Source: an uncultured Flavobacterium sp. (GTDB taxonomy: Bacteria; Bacteroidota; Bacteroidia; Flavobacteriales; Flavobacteriaceae). From it: a DNA stretch of 64,000 bases. Location: assembly GCA_934636265.1 (NCBI GenBank), contig CAKUAD010000004.1:25333-89332 (forward strand), written 5' to 3'. Both the position numbers and the translations under genes were made by a program. Positions 15,665 to 24,107 of this stretch are shown here, one piece after another (the first letter of the stretch is position 1; each line of letters begins with the position of its first letter). The notes under the pieces are model-generated. The model ran no database searches and was not told where the DNA came from. It was given only the letters and a program-made list of their open reading frames with translations.

Positions 15665-16606
15665 ATGAAAATTTCCAGATTCCCATTGTCCATAGTTTTA
15701 TGGACACTGGGATTTTCATCCTTTGCCCAATCCAATTGTTACCCGGTCGAGTTTCACCATGGACAGCTTGTCGTTAAAATTGACAGTCCGGGCCGCTCGA
15801 TAAGCCTAAAGTTTGATCCGGCCGCGCCACTTGAGATATTCGGGGATTCCGGGGTCGATATGAATTGGCGGCCGCCCACTGCTTTCACTAAGCAATTGCG
15901 TTGGGGACGGCGCCCCGTCGACATCTGTAAATCTGTTGATGGCACTCTTGGCTTTAGAGCCCTCGAGGGTATTTGGCTTCTGGATTTTGACCGCCATGAA
16001 TTGTGCAAAATCAGCCGTGAGGAGATGGAATCATATAAGGCAAAGGGATTTCATTCCATCAAGGCCAGGCTGGACAACTCGGGCTTTTCGATCGTCATCG
16101 GGATTCACTGGAAGTCGTATTGGTTCAGGGCGAATTTCAAAGATCGATTAGCCATATCGGCAAGGCACAACAATCCTTTCAAGTTTTTAAATGAGCCGCA
16201 CTTTACGGTAGAATCTACAGAGGGAAAACTTAAACTTTTTCCCAATAAACCCGTCCACTTCCTTCAGTCAAATTATAGTGTCAATATAGGTATAAATGAC
16301 GCAAAACAATCCGTAGGGACTAACTTTATTAAATCGTTCAATTGGATATTTGATTTTCAATCCCGCCGCGTCTCTGCCGTTAAGAACGGACACAGTATCA
16401 CAGGATTAGTAGTGCCTAAATTTGAGGTCGACATCTTAAAGGATTCGCTTTTAATCACCCGGCACCGGTTAGATACAGGGTTTAAGTTGGGCGACGTGCT
16501 TTTAAAAGTGGGGAACGTTGAGGCTTCAACAGCCAATCTTTGTCAGCTCGCCCAGATGATCGTCGAGGGTGAGCATCAGGTAACACTTCAACGCAATATA
16601 AAATGA
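15665..16606 (+). CDS. Retropepsin-like protein lacking the catalytic DTG, with PDZ-like tail
   Basis: The 313-residue exported protein (signal MKISRFPLSIVLWTLGFSSFAQ) has the layout of Bacteroidota aspartyl-protease/PDZ proteins: CYPVEFHHGQLVVKI, then the segment where FDTGA is expected, then GTLGFRALEGIWLLDF and VGTNFIKSFNWIFDF, each like the GxxFLxxFxxxxD signature. Where the active-site DTGA should be, the sequence reads DPAA (residues 51-54), so it is unlikely to be an active protease. The end (TGFKLGDVLLKVGNVEAST) looks like half a PDZ domain. It may be a binding or chaperone-like derivative. It overlaps the next gene by four bases (ATGA). Confidence 0.62.
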   Translation: MKISRFPLSIVLWTLGFSSFAQSNCYPVEFHHGQLVVKIDSPGRSISLKFDPAAPLEIFGDSGVDMNWRPPTAFTKQLRWGRRPVDICKSVDGTLGFRALEGIWLLDFDRHELCKISREEMESYKAKGFHSIKARLDNSGFSIVIGIHWKSYWFRANFKDRLAISARHNNPFKFLNEPHFTVESTEGKLKLFPNKPVHFLQSNYSVNIGINDAKQSVGTNFIKSFNWIFDFQSRRVSAVKNGHSITGLVVPKFEVDILKDSLLITRHRLDTGFKLGDVLLKVGNVEASTANLCQLAQMIVEGEHQVTLQRNIK

Positions 16607-17724
16607 AACACATCTTATCCATAATAAGTCTCCTTTGCGTTGGGTTTGTATATGCCGGCCCTGATGATCTCAACTTGGTCTTATCGGAGTTGGCCCGGGA
16701 ACTCGGCAATGTCCGAAAGTGCTACGACGAGCGCCAGGTTGAATACAACCATTTTGAACGCCTTTGCCGGAAGCGTCTAGTACATGCCCGCAACCCAGAC
16801 GAAAAACTCCAATGGTTGGTTAGCCTGGATTCGGTCAGGACCATACGCGAAAACCTCAAGATTGAAGAGACTGCCGATATTTCCCGCATCCGTTTCCTTA
16901 AAGGTGTCCAGATCCTTAGGGTTTTGTATGACAAAATACTTGGGCTCGACCATCATTTTGCATCGGTTCGGACATTTAATGAAATCAACAAAATATCAAA
17001 TCCCAACAACTATCCGGAGTTTGCAAAGCTTAAGGATATCCTCGCGCAGGCCCGCAAAAAGGAATCCTCGCTCCAAATCGGGAGCATATTGGGAACCAAC
17101 AGTGTCGCATCGATTGTGATGGCCCTCGGAAACATCATCAATTCCGGACTTTCCCGACGCGAACAACAACTTGAACTTGAAAAGGTGGAATGCATCATTG
17201 ATTTTACCCTCCGGATGCACAATGACCTTAACACCATTTATTTTGAAACCGCATTTTTACAAAAGAGCAGTGACAAGGTTCGTGAAGACCTCGAAACTCT
17301 TTTTCGCGATTACACCAAACCCATCGGTTACCAATCACCGCTTTCCGTGTGCCGAAGCTCAGACGACTGGGAATCCGTGAAAGTCAAGACCGACCAGTAT
17401 ATGATGCTTGTCAAGAATGCCGACCCCGTTGCCAAGGCGCGGATGTCGGTCAATATCGACTTTCCTGTCGAACGGCTTTTGCAATTTATCACCCAGTACA
17501 ATGCCTTTATCGACCAGGGCGGAAAGTTCTATGAAAAGTTTCGCATCATCCTGAACAGTTATGAAAATGAAAAACCGTGTCAATCCAAACTTCCGCCCGA
17601 ATTCGGAAAGCTAAAACAGGACATTGACCTCGCCATTGATAAATTTAACACGGCTTATAAACCAGTCGAACTCAATGGGAGCAAGATGAAAGAAATCCTT
17701 TACGGCATCAACGAGTTTGACTGA
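16603..17724 (+). CDS. Exported helical protein of unknown function
   Basis: The 373-residue product has a signal peptide (MKHILSIISLLCVGFVYA) and is predicted from composition to be almost wholly alpha-helical, rich in charged residues, with one long hydrophobic segment (about 159-182, GSILGTNSVASIVMALGNII). Four or more Cys are scattered in the mature part. The start codon overlaps the stop of the preceding gene (ATGA), so it closes an operon of four or five exported proteins. The helical shape with an internal hydrophobic hairpin-like part recalls alpha-pore-forming proteins, but I see no recognisable family motif and make no functional claim. Confidence 0.65.
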   Translation: MKHILSIISLLCVGFVYAGPDDLNLVLSELARELGNVRKCYDERQVEYNHFERLCRKRLVHARNPDEKLQWLVSLDSVRTIRENLKIEETADISRIRFLKGVQILRVLYDKILGLDHHFASVRTFNEINKISNPNNYPEFAKLKDILAQARKKESSLQIGSILGTNSVASIVMALGNIINSGLSRREQQLELEKVECIIDFTLRMHNDLNTIYFETAFLQKSSDKVREDLETLFRDYTKPIGYQSPLSVCRSSDDWESVKVKTDQYMMLVKNADPVAKARMSVNIDFPVERLLQFITQYNAFIDQGGKFYEKFRIILNSYENEKPCQSKLPPEFGKLKQDIDLAIDKFNTAYKPVELNGSKMKEILYGINEFD

Positions 17725-17768
17725 CGTTAAAATTTACGGCGGTTTGTCGAATAAGTGGGCCTAAAATT

Positions 17769-17796
17769 TTGCCGTTCGATAATTGTGTTAATTTTG
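17769..17796 (+). promoter_or_regulatory. Flavobacterium-type promoter of response regulator 2
   Basis: TTG (17769-17771), 17 bases, then TAATTTTG (17789-17796): both elements and the spacing match the Flavobacterium consensus. The ATG follows 19 bases later. Confidence 0.65.
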
Positions 17797-17815
17797 TCAC
17801 ATTAACACCCTACCT

Positions 17816-18478
17816 ATGCCGACCAGTTGCAACATCGTTATCGTTGATGATCACCCGTTTATCATTGAAGGATACAAAAATGCCATCAAGAGTTACTCGT
17901 CGCAATACGAGTTTACGATTTCGCAGGCCAACAACTGTAAATCGGCTTATGAAATCATCACATCGGCCGCCAAGCCTTTTGATATTGCGTTTTTTGACAT
18001 CAGCATGCCGGCTTATGAGGAAAAGAATATTTTTTCAGGTGAGGATCTGGCACAACTTGTAAAAAAGGTGATGCCTGCCTGCAAGGTGGTGCTGCTGACG
18101 ATGCACACTGAACTCATCAAAATCAACAACATCATCAAAACCATCAATCCAAGCGGGCTGGTGATTAAAAATGACCTCACGTTTGACGAACTCCTGGTGG
18201 CCTTTAATAAAATTCTCAAGGGCGAAACCTATTACAGCCAGACCGTGGTCAAGTTTGTCAGTCAGGCACAATCAGATACGATTAACATTGACGCGTTTGA
18301 CCGCCAGATATTGTATCAGTTGTCAAAAGGCGTAAAAACCAAGGACATTCCCAGCTTTGTGCCGCTCTCGCTGAGCGCAGTCGAGAAAAGAAAACTTAGC
18401 CTAAAGGAACTATTAGACGTTAAAGGCGGCAGCGATGTCGATTTAATCCGCAAAGCCAAAGACAAGGGATTGCTATAA
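17816..18478 (+). CDS. NarL/LuxR-type response regulator 2
   Basis: A 220-residue paralogue of response regulator 1. The receiver is complete (acidic Asp11-Asp12, phospho-acceptor Asp61 in IAFFDISMP, Thr in VVLLTMHTE, Lys in LVIKND) and the C-terminus is a LuxR-type helix-turn-helix (FDRQILYQLSKGVKTKDIPSFVPLS). No kinase gene is adjacent, so its partner may be one of the two TPR kinases 4-9 kb upstream. It has its own well-formed promoter and ends the island; a terminator follows 138 bases after the stop. The 160 bases between hold no gene I can recognise. Confidence 0.93.
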   Translation: MPTSCNIVIVDDHPFIIEGYKNAIKSYSSQYEFTISQANNCKSAYEIITSAAKPFDIAFFDISMPAYEEKNIFSGEDLAQLVKKVMPACKVVLLTMHTELIKINNIIKTINPSGLVIKNDLTFDELLVAFNKILKGETYYSQTVVKFVSQAQSDTINIDAFDRQILYQLSKGVKTKDIPSFVPLSLSAVEKRKLSLKELLDVKGGSDVDLIRKAKDKGLL

Positions 18479-18616
18479 ATTTACGGGAACCCGCATCTTG
18501 AATTGCGGGAAACCGTAACCGGGTTATGCTGCCCGGTCGTGATTTTTACCTGGTGAATCTGAAAGGGCACTCAGGTTCAAACCTAGTTTTGACACGGGTT
18601 ATGCATTTGAGAAAGA

Positions 18617-18642
18617 AAGACTGCAACAGCGGTCTTTTTTTT
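18617..18642 (+). terminator. Intrinsic terminator after response regulator 2
   Basis: AAGACTGC-AACA-GCGGTCTT (18617-18636, one G-T pair) followed by a run of T that reaches the stop codon of the convergent thiL. Confidence 0.8.
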
Positions 18643-19681
18643 ATGCCATGGCGTTCCAGCCGCGTGCTTTGAGTTCCAGTTTCTGGCCTGCGCGGGTGTG
18701 CAAAAAGGCTCCGGGATCGGCAGTCATGTGCCCAATAACGGTAAAGTTTGGGTTGCCTTTAAGTTTGTCAAAATCGGCGATTGGAATCGTAAAAAGCAAT
18801 TCGTAATCCTCGCCGCCGTTAATGGCGACGGTGGTCGAATCAATTTTAAATTCTTCGCAAACGCTGATTACAGCCGGATCGAGGGGGATTTTTTCCTCAA
18901 ACAGATTACATCCAACACCCGATTGCTTGCAAAGGTGAAGTATTTCTGATGACAAGCCGTCGGATATGTCAATCATGGCCGTTGGTTTTATCTCTAATGC
19001 CGACAGGATTTCCCTCACGTCAGTGCGGGCTTCAGGCTTCAGTTGGCGTTCGATAAGATAGGTGTACGGCTCCAGATCCGGTTGGTTTTGCGGATTGACC
19101 AGATAAACCTGCTTTTCGCGTTCGAGCACTTGCAACCCCATATAGGCTGCGCCCAGGTCGCCCGATACGACCAGTAGGTCCTTATCTTTTGCGCCGCTTC
19201 GGAAAACGATTTCCGATTCATCCGCTTCGCCGATTGCCGTGACACTCAGGATAAGTCCCTTTTGCGAAGAGGTCGTGTCACCACCGATCAGATCGACGTG
19301 ATAGTATTTGCAGGCCAAACGAATTCCTTCATACAATTCCTCAAGCGCTTCAAGCGGGAAGCGATTGGATATCGCAATGGAGACGGTAATATGCGTCGGT
19401 TTGGCATTCATCGCGCAGATGTCCGACAGATTCACAACGACTGCCTTATATCCTAGATATTTCAGCGTCATGTAGGCAAGATCAAAATGCACGCCTTCTA
19501 CCAGCATGTCGGTCGAAACTACCGTTTTCTTGTCCTTAAAGTCCAACACGGCCGCGTCGTCGCCAATTCCTTTTAGGGTCGATGGTAAATTCTTCTCAAA
19601 CGGCTTGGTGAGGTGGCTGATCAGCCCGAATTCGCCCAGATTTTCAATGGGCGTGCGCTCTTGGTTCTTATCTTCTAACAT
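18641..19681 (-). CDS. thiL: Thiamine-monophosphate kinase
   Basis: The 346-residue enzyme phosphorylates thiamine monophosphate to thiamine diphosphate, the last step of cofactor synthesis. Family marks are the N-terminal LGEFGLISHL, the magnesium/ATP region KGIGDDAAVLDF, STDMLVEGVHFDL, LIGGDTTSS and INGGEDYELLFTIP. I chose the Met at 19681 (MLEDKNQERTPIENLG) because homologues start there and the -7 element at 19699-19706 would otherwise lie inside the coding region. Single gene, convergent with the signalling island. Confidence 0.96.
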   Translation of the reverse strand: MLEDKNQERTPIENLGEFGLISHLTKPFEKNLPSTLKGIGDDAAVLDFKDKKTVVSTDMLVEGVHFDLAYMTLKYLGYKAVVVNLSDICAMNAKPTHITVSIAISNRFPLEALEELYEGIRLACKYYHVDLIGGDTTSSQKGLILSVTAIGEADESEIVFRSGAKDKDLLVVSGDLGAAYMGLQVLEREKQVYLVNPQNQPDLEPYTYLIERQLKPEARTDVREILSALEIKPTAMIDISDGLSSEILHLCKQSGVGCNLFEEKIPLDPAVISVCEEFKIDSTTVAINGGEDYELLFTIPIADFDKLKGNPNFTVIGHMTADPGAFLHTRAGQKLELKARGWNAMA

Positions 19682-19698
19682 TTCTTGCGGATATAATG

Positions 19699-19706
19699 CA
19701 AAGGTA
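19699..19706 (-). promoter_or_regulatory. Predicted -7 element for thiL
   Basis: On the minus strand TACCTTTG matches TAnnTTTG exactly, 17 bases before the chosen thiL ATG. Confidence 0.5.
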
Positions 19707-19811
19707 CGGCTTTCCAATCCTCGAAAAAAAATGTGACTTCTGAAAATACTGCTGACACACTGTTGTCACTACACCCCGGTAATTCTGATTTAAACTTTAA
19801 AAGCAAACATT

Positions 19812-20383
19812 ATGACCACACTTGAAAAAACAAGAGAAATCATCAGCCAACAAGAATTGTTGAACCACTAGCAAGGCCATCGTGCGCTTACTCGTCGCCT
19901 GATTGAAGCTTTTCCTGAAACGGACTTTTTTGAGTTCAACATCGAGGAATGCGCACGCCAGCGCAACTCACCGCCGAACTTTTATCTATCGGCGCGCCGG
20001 CCATGACCGCCATCGTCAACAAACAGGTCACGCCGTACAGTGAGCCCGAAGGAATCGCGCGTAACAAAGCCGCCTACCTTGCGCAATGGGATGCCGAAAT
20101 CTTCACGTCAGTATTCGATAGAACCTGGGGCAATCTTGAACTGCGATTTGCAGGCGAAGATACCGGATATGACATCCGCGGCCGCTGGTTCAAACCGGGA
20201 ACGCGTCTGGTCGATGCCGACGACTATGATCTGATCGTAGCCAAAACCGACGTCTGGTCCGGACGCAAAATGACCATAGAAGTAATGGATGAAAATGTGT
20301 CGGGCATCCTGATTGCCGCAACACTTTACCATCACATACGCGCGTCAGCCGCCGCCGGACTCGTTGCCGCGGGAGCGCTTTAG
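19812..20383 (+). pseudogene. Broken DinB-like (DUF-type metalloenzyme) gene
   Basis: From the ATG at 19812 the frame reads MTTLEKTREIISQQELLNH, then an amber TAG, then QGHRALTRRLIEAFPETDFFEF. DinB-like proteins have LLxxWQGHRxLTRR here, so TAG (19869-19871) replaces the conserved Trp codon TGG. About 75 bases later, near 19940-19950, one base is missing: the expected IGGMRTPAQLTAELLSIG is recovered only by shifting to the frame that begins at the ATG at 19949. Thus there are two lesions. The rest (PAMTAIVNKQVTPYSE and later) stays open to 20383, but its C-terminal part (from about RGRWFKPGTRLVDADDYD) does not look like DinB, so a fusion or rearrangement may have followed. Confidence 0.78.
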
Positions 20384-20412
20384 CGAACAAAGCGAAACAG
20401 AAGAAATTAAAA

Positions 20413-20442
20413 AAGCCCCGAATTTTTGCGGGGCTTACTTTT
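20413..20442. terminator. Bidirectional terminator between the DinB remnant and lepA
   Basis: AAGCCCCG-AATTTTTG-CGGGGCTT (20413-20436) with an A-rich left flank and T-run right flank, so it can end transcription from both sides; chiefly it would serve lepA. Confidence 0.88.
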
Positions 20443-20471
20443 TTAGTTCGGCCTTAGTAAGACCTTATGAC

Positions 20472-22268
20472 TTAATCATTCAGTTTCAAAACCGCCATAA
20501 ACGCCTCTTGCGGAATCTCTACGTTTCCAACCTGGCGCATGCGTTTTTTACCTTTTTTCTGTTTCTCCAAAAGTTTACGCTTACGCGAGATGTCACCGCC
20601 GTAACACTTGGCCGTAACATCCTTGCGGAGCGCTTTCACGGTTTCACGTGCGATGATTTTCGCACCGATGGCCGCCTGGATCGGAATGTCAAACTGCTGG
20701 CGCGGGATGAGTTCCTTGAGTTTTTCGGTCATTTTCTTGCCGATGTTGTAAGCGTTGTCCGCGTGGATCAAAGCCGACAGCGCGTCAACCGTATTCCCGT
20801 TGAGCAAAACGTCAACCTTAACAAGATTTGAGGTGCGCATGCCAATCGGATGGTAATCAAACGACGCATATCCCTTTGAAACCGTTTTCAGTCGGTCGTA
20901 AAAATCAAATACGATTTCGGCCAGCGGCATGTCAAAACTAAGTTCAACGCGTTCCGGCGTCAGGTAAGTCTGGTTAGTGATTTGTCCGCGCTTTTCAATA
21001 CACAACGACATCACGTTCCCAACAAAATCAGCCTTGGTAATGATGGTCGCCTTGATAAACGGCTCTTCAACCCGATCCAATTTTGAAGGCTCCGGAAGGT
21101 CCGACGGGTTGTTTACGATGAGCGGCGTATCGGGTTCTTTCTTGGTGTACGCCAAGTACGATACGTTGGGAACCGTCGTAATCACAGTCATATCAAACTC
21201 CCGCTCCAAGCGCTCCTGGATAATTTCCATGTGCAGCATGCCCAGGAATCCGCATCGGAAACCAAAGCCAAGCGCCGCCGAACTCTCGGCCTGAAACACC
21301 AGCGATGCATCGTTAAGCTGGAGTTTTTCCATCGATGCGCGCAATTCTTCGTAATCCTCAGTGTCGACAGGATAGATTCCCGCAAAAACCATCGGCTTTA
21401 CGTCCTCAAACCCCTGGATCATATTGGTAGTAGGTGTTTTCGCATCGGTGATGGTATCGCCCACTTTAACTTCTTTCGCTTCCTTAATTCCGGAAATCAG
21501 ATAACCTACGTCTCCGGTCGAGATGACTTGCTTGGGAACCTGATTCAACTTCAAAGTCCCGATCTCGTCGGCAAAATACTCATTGCCGGTAGCCATAAAC
21601 TTGATTTTCTGTCCTTTGCGGATTTCGCCGTTCTTTACGCGGAAAATAACCTCAATCCCGCGGAACGGATTGTAAACGGAGTCGAAGATTAGCGCCTGCA
21701 GTGGTTCCTGCAGATCGCCCTTTGGCGGCGGAATGCGCTCGATGATGGCCGCCAGAATGTTCTCGACGCCAAATCCGGTCTTGCCCGACGCGTGAATGAT
21801 ATCCTCAATCTTACAGCCCAGCAATTCCACAATGTCGTCACTTACCTCTTCCGGGTTTGCGCTGGGCAAATCCACCTTGTTGAGCACCGGAATGATCTCC
21901 AGGTCGTTCTCCAGCGCCAGGTAAAGGTTAGAAATCGTCTGCGCCTGAATGCTCTGCGCCGCATCGACAATCAAAAGCGCGCCCTCACAAGCCGCAATCG
22001 ATCTGGAAACCTCGTAGGAAAAGTCCACGTGGCCCGGCGTGTCAATCAGGTTTAAAATATAATCCTCGCCCTTGTATTTGTACTCCATCTGTATGGCGTG
22101 GCTCTTAATGGTAATGCCGCGCTCGCGCTCCAGGTCCATGTTGTCCAGGAGTTGCGCTTTTTCCTCGCGCGCACTCACGGTCTGGGTTGCGCTCAAAAGC
22201 CGGTCGGCCAGGGTGCTTTTCCCGTGGTCAATGTGCGCGATGATGCAAAAATTGCGAATGTGTTTCAT
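20472..22268 (-). CDS. lepA: Elongation factor 4 (LepA)
   Basis: This 598-residue translational GTPase has the typical length and all landmarks: P-loop [10 protein letters not shown], switch [14 protein letters not shown], and the LepA C-terminal domain that ends with the lysine-rich [20 protein letters not shown] region, here only summarised, and [10 protein letters not shown]. LepA binds ribosomes and helps back-translocation or 30S assembly. The gene is alone, with a terminator downstream (20413-20442) and a repeat-filled intergenic region upstream that separates it from the divergent dusB. Confidence 0.98.
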   Translation of the reverse strand: MKHIRNFCIIAHIDHGKSTLADRLLSATQTVSAREEKAQLLDNMDLERERGITIKSHAIQMEYKYKGEDYILNLIDTPGHVDFSYEVSRSIAACEGALLIVDAAQSIQAQTISNLYLALENDLEIIPVLNKVDLPSANPEEVSDDIVELLGCKIEDIIHASGKTGFGVENILAAIIERIPPPKGDLQEPLQALIFDSVYNPFRGIEVIFRVKNGEIRKGQKIKFMATGNEYFADEIGTLKLNQVPKQVISTGDVGYLISGIKEAKEVKVGDTITDAKTPTTNMIQGFEDVKPMVFAGIYPVDTEDYEELRASMEKLQLNDASLVFQAESSAALGFGFRCGFLGMLHMEIIQERLEREFDMTVITTVPNVSYLAYTKKEPDTPLIVNNPSDLPEPSKLDRVEEPFIKATIITKADFVGNVMSLCIEKRGQITNQTYLTPERVELSFDMPLAEIVFDFYDRLKTVSKGYASFDYHPIGMRTSNLVKVDVLLNGNTVDALSALIHADNAYNIGKKMTEKLKELIPRQQFDIPIQAAIGAKIIARETVKALRKDVTAKCYGGDISRKRKLLEKQKKGKKRMRQVGNVEIPQEAFMAVLKLND

Positions 22269-22323
22269 CAGTCGAAAGTCATAATGTCATGAAGTCATAA
22301 AGGCAAAATGGCCGTCTGACCTT

Positions 22324-22350
22324 GAATTGTCAATTCAGAATTGTCAATTT
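22324..22350. repeat. Two short direct repeats between lepA and dusB
   Basis: GAATTGTCAATT occurs at 22324-22335 and 22339-22350. A run of GTCATAA-like words (about 22276-22300) lies before it. Simple intergenic repeats; no function evident. Confidence 0.5.
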
Positions 22351-22354
22351 ATTT

Positions 22355-22452
22355 GGGCGTTGCCTTTGGCCGGGCTGTCCGCTTTATCTTTTTTAAAATC
22401 CCCAACCCCGGGCTTTTAAAAAAGGATGCCGCTTCCATCCCTAACGCGGGCT
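22355..22452 (+). repeat. Palindromic intergenic repeat, copy A
   Basis: The core reads GGGCTGTCCGCTTTATCTTT at its left end and AAAAAGGATGCCGCTTCC then ATCCCTAACGC at its right. The two inner arms (TCTTTTTTAAAA and TTTTAAAAAAGGA) can pair, giving a hairpin with a G+C-rich loop. Copies B (25059-25160) and C (26895-26970) share both end words. Confidence 0.7.
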
Positions 22453-22512
22453 CCCGTGGTTCTTTTAATCTGCAAAGATAATTGAAAACCTGTCGCTTTA
22501 CTGATTTTGTCG

Positions 22513-22520
22513 TAATTTTG
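22513..22520 (+). promoter_or_regulatory. Predicted -7 element for dusB
   Basis: TAATTTTG matches TAnnTTTG and ends four bases before the ATG at 22525, so the transcript would be nearly or fully leaderless. Confidence 0.5.
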
Positions 22521-22524
22521 CCGC

Positions 22525-23517
22525 ATGGTAAAAATAGGCCACATCCAGCTACCGGAATTCCCGCTTTTGCTCGCTCCCATGGAGGATGTCAGCGATCCGC
22601 CTTTTCGCCGGCTGTGCAAGCAACACGGCGCCGATTTGATGTTCTCGGAGTTCATCTCGTCCGAGGGATTGATTCGCGACGCCATCAAAAGCCGGCAAAA
22701 ACTCGACATCTTCGATTACGAGCGTCCGGTGGGCATCCAGATTTTTGGCGGCGATGAAGAGGCCATGGCCATGTCGGCCAAAATCGTCGAAACCGTCAAC
22801 CCCGACCTGATCGACATCAACTTTGGCTGTCCGGTAAAAAAAGTGGTTTGCAAAGGTGCGGGCGCTGCCGTTCTTAAAGACGTCGATTTGATGATCCGCC
22901 TTACAAAAGCCGTCATCAAAAGCACCAGCCTTCCCGTAACGGTCAAAACCCGCATAGGCTGGGATCACGACATGATCAACATCGACGAGGTGGCCGAAAG
23001 GCTCCAGGACATAGGTGTACAAGCCTTATCAATCCACGGCCGGACGCGCGCCCAGCTCTACAAAGGCGAGGCCGATTGGTCGCACATTGCCCGGGTCAAG
23101 AACAATCCGCGGATTACCATGCCCATATTTGGCAACGGCGATGTCGACTCACCGCAAAAAGCCCTCGAATACAAAAACAGATACGGCGTCGACGGCATTA
23201 TGATCGGCCGTGCCGCCATTGGTTATCCCTGGATTTTTGACGAGATCAAACACTACATGAAAACCGGAACCCTGCTTGCGCCGCCCACCATGGCCGATAG
23301 GATCCAGGCGGCCCAAAACCATCTCACCTGGGCCATGGAATGGAAAGGCGAGTGGACCGGCATTGTCGAAACCCGTAGGCATTACACCAACTACTTTAAG
23401 GGAATCCCGCACTTTAAGGATTACCGCCAAAAGCTCGTCACCAAAGACACCGCGCAGGAACTTCACGAGGTTTTTGATGAAATCCGCGAGGCATTTGCTG
23501 ATTACAAATTTGCCTGA
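22525..23517 (+). CDS. dusB: tRNA-dihydrouridine synthase B
   Basis: This 330-residue FMN enzyme reduces uridine to dihydrouridine in the D-loop of tRNAs. The family marks are LLLAPMEDVSDPPFRRLC at the N-terminus, DINFGCPVKKVVCKGAGAA with the catalytic Cys, VTVKTRIGWD, LSIHGRTRAQLYKG and IFGNGDVDSP followed by DGIMIGRAAIGYPWIF. The length and motif order fit DusB. The stop overlaps the next start by one base (TGATG), so the acetyltransferase gene is co-transcribed. Confidence 0.97.
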   Translation: MVKIGHIQLPEFPLLLAPMEDVSDPPFRRLCKQHGADLMFSEFISSEGLIRDAIKSRQKLDIFDYERPVGIQIFGGDEEAMAMSAKIVETVNPDLIDINFGCPVKKVVCKGAGAAVLKDVDLMIRLTKAVIKSTSLPVTVKTRIGWDHDMINIDEVAERLQDIGVQALSIHGRTRAQLYKGEADWSHIARVKNNPRITMPIFGNGDVDSPQKALEYKNRYGVDGIMIGRAAIGYPWIFDEIKHYMKTGTLLAPPTMADRIQAAQNHLTWAMEWKGEWTGIVETRRHYTNYFKGIPHFKDYRQKLVTKDTAQELHEVFDEIREAFADYKFA

Positions 23518-24014
23518 TGACGGTTCGCCAGGCGCATATCAATGATCTCGACAACATTTTGCAGGTTGTGGAACAGGCGCGCCAGATGATGCGCGAAACC
23601 GGTAACATGACCCAATGGTCAAACGGTTATCCGTCGGCGCAAACCATTCTCGACGACATTCAATCCGGACACGGATTCGTGATTGCGCACGACGGCCGCA
23701 CGGTAGGCTATTTCCACTTTTCCCACGGACAAAGTCCTGAACCTACTTATTCGGTCATCAAAAACGGCCAATGGCTCAATGATAAACCTTATGGCGTTAT
23801 CCATCGCCTTGCATCCGGCCGATCAGTAAAGGGAATCGCCAAGGCCGCCTTTGATTACGCTTTCACAGCCATTGACACTATCCGCGTAGATACGCACCGT
23901 GACAATTTGCCTATGCAAAACTTCTTAAAGAAAAATGGGTTTGCGTACTGCGGGATTATTTATGTGAATGATGGAACGCCGCGCGATGCGTTTCAGAAAA
24001 CCATTTCAACATAG
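23517..24014 (+). CDS. GNAT family N-acetyltransferase
   Basis: The 165-residue protein fits the acetyl-CoA-dependent GNAT fold: an N-terminal strand (TVRQAHINDLDNILQVVEQ), a middle strand with GRTVGYFHFS, the acetyl-CoA loop region HRLASGRSVKGIAKAAFDYA, and a C-terminal DTHRDNLPMQNFLKKNGFAYCGI that is the usual final motif. The substrate cannot be told. It overlaps dusB by one base. A similar stand-alone acetyltransferase with the LHRIASSG-type core is common in Bacteroidota and Firmicutes. Confidence 0.9.
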   Translation: MTVRQAHINDLDNILQVVEQARQMMRETGNMTQWSNGYPSAQTILDDIQSGHGFVIAHDGRTVGYFHFSHGQSPEPTYSVIKNGQWLNDKPYGVIHRLASGRSVKGIAKAAFDYAFTAIDTIRVDTHRDNLPMQNFLKKNGFAYCGIIYVNDGTPRDAFQKTIST

Positions 24015-24022
24015 AGAAAAAA

Positions 24023-24083
24023 AAACATTAAGGAAATAAGTTCAATCAGGAGTAACTGAATGTGCTTAACGCTCTTAATGTTT
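24023..24083. repeat. Ten-base inverted repeat after the acetyltransferase gene
   Basis: AAACATTAAG (24023-24032) and CTTAATGTTT (24074-24083) are perfect inverted copies 41 bases apart in the gap before the convergent pirin gene. It may act as a weak terminator or be a small mobile repeat. Confidence 0.45.
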
Positions 24084-24107
24084 GATCAATAAACCTTGGT
24101 GGTGTGT

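Noticed and set aside
18480..18616. tRNA-like word GGTTCAAACC between regulator 2 and thiL
   Set aside because: No acceptor, D- or anticodon arm could be assembled around it.
20108..20335. Minus-strand frame across the DinB-like remnant
   Set aside because: No family resemblance, and the plus-strand frame keeps DinB-like residues up to about 20100.
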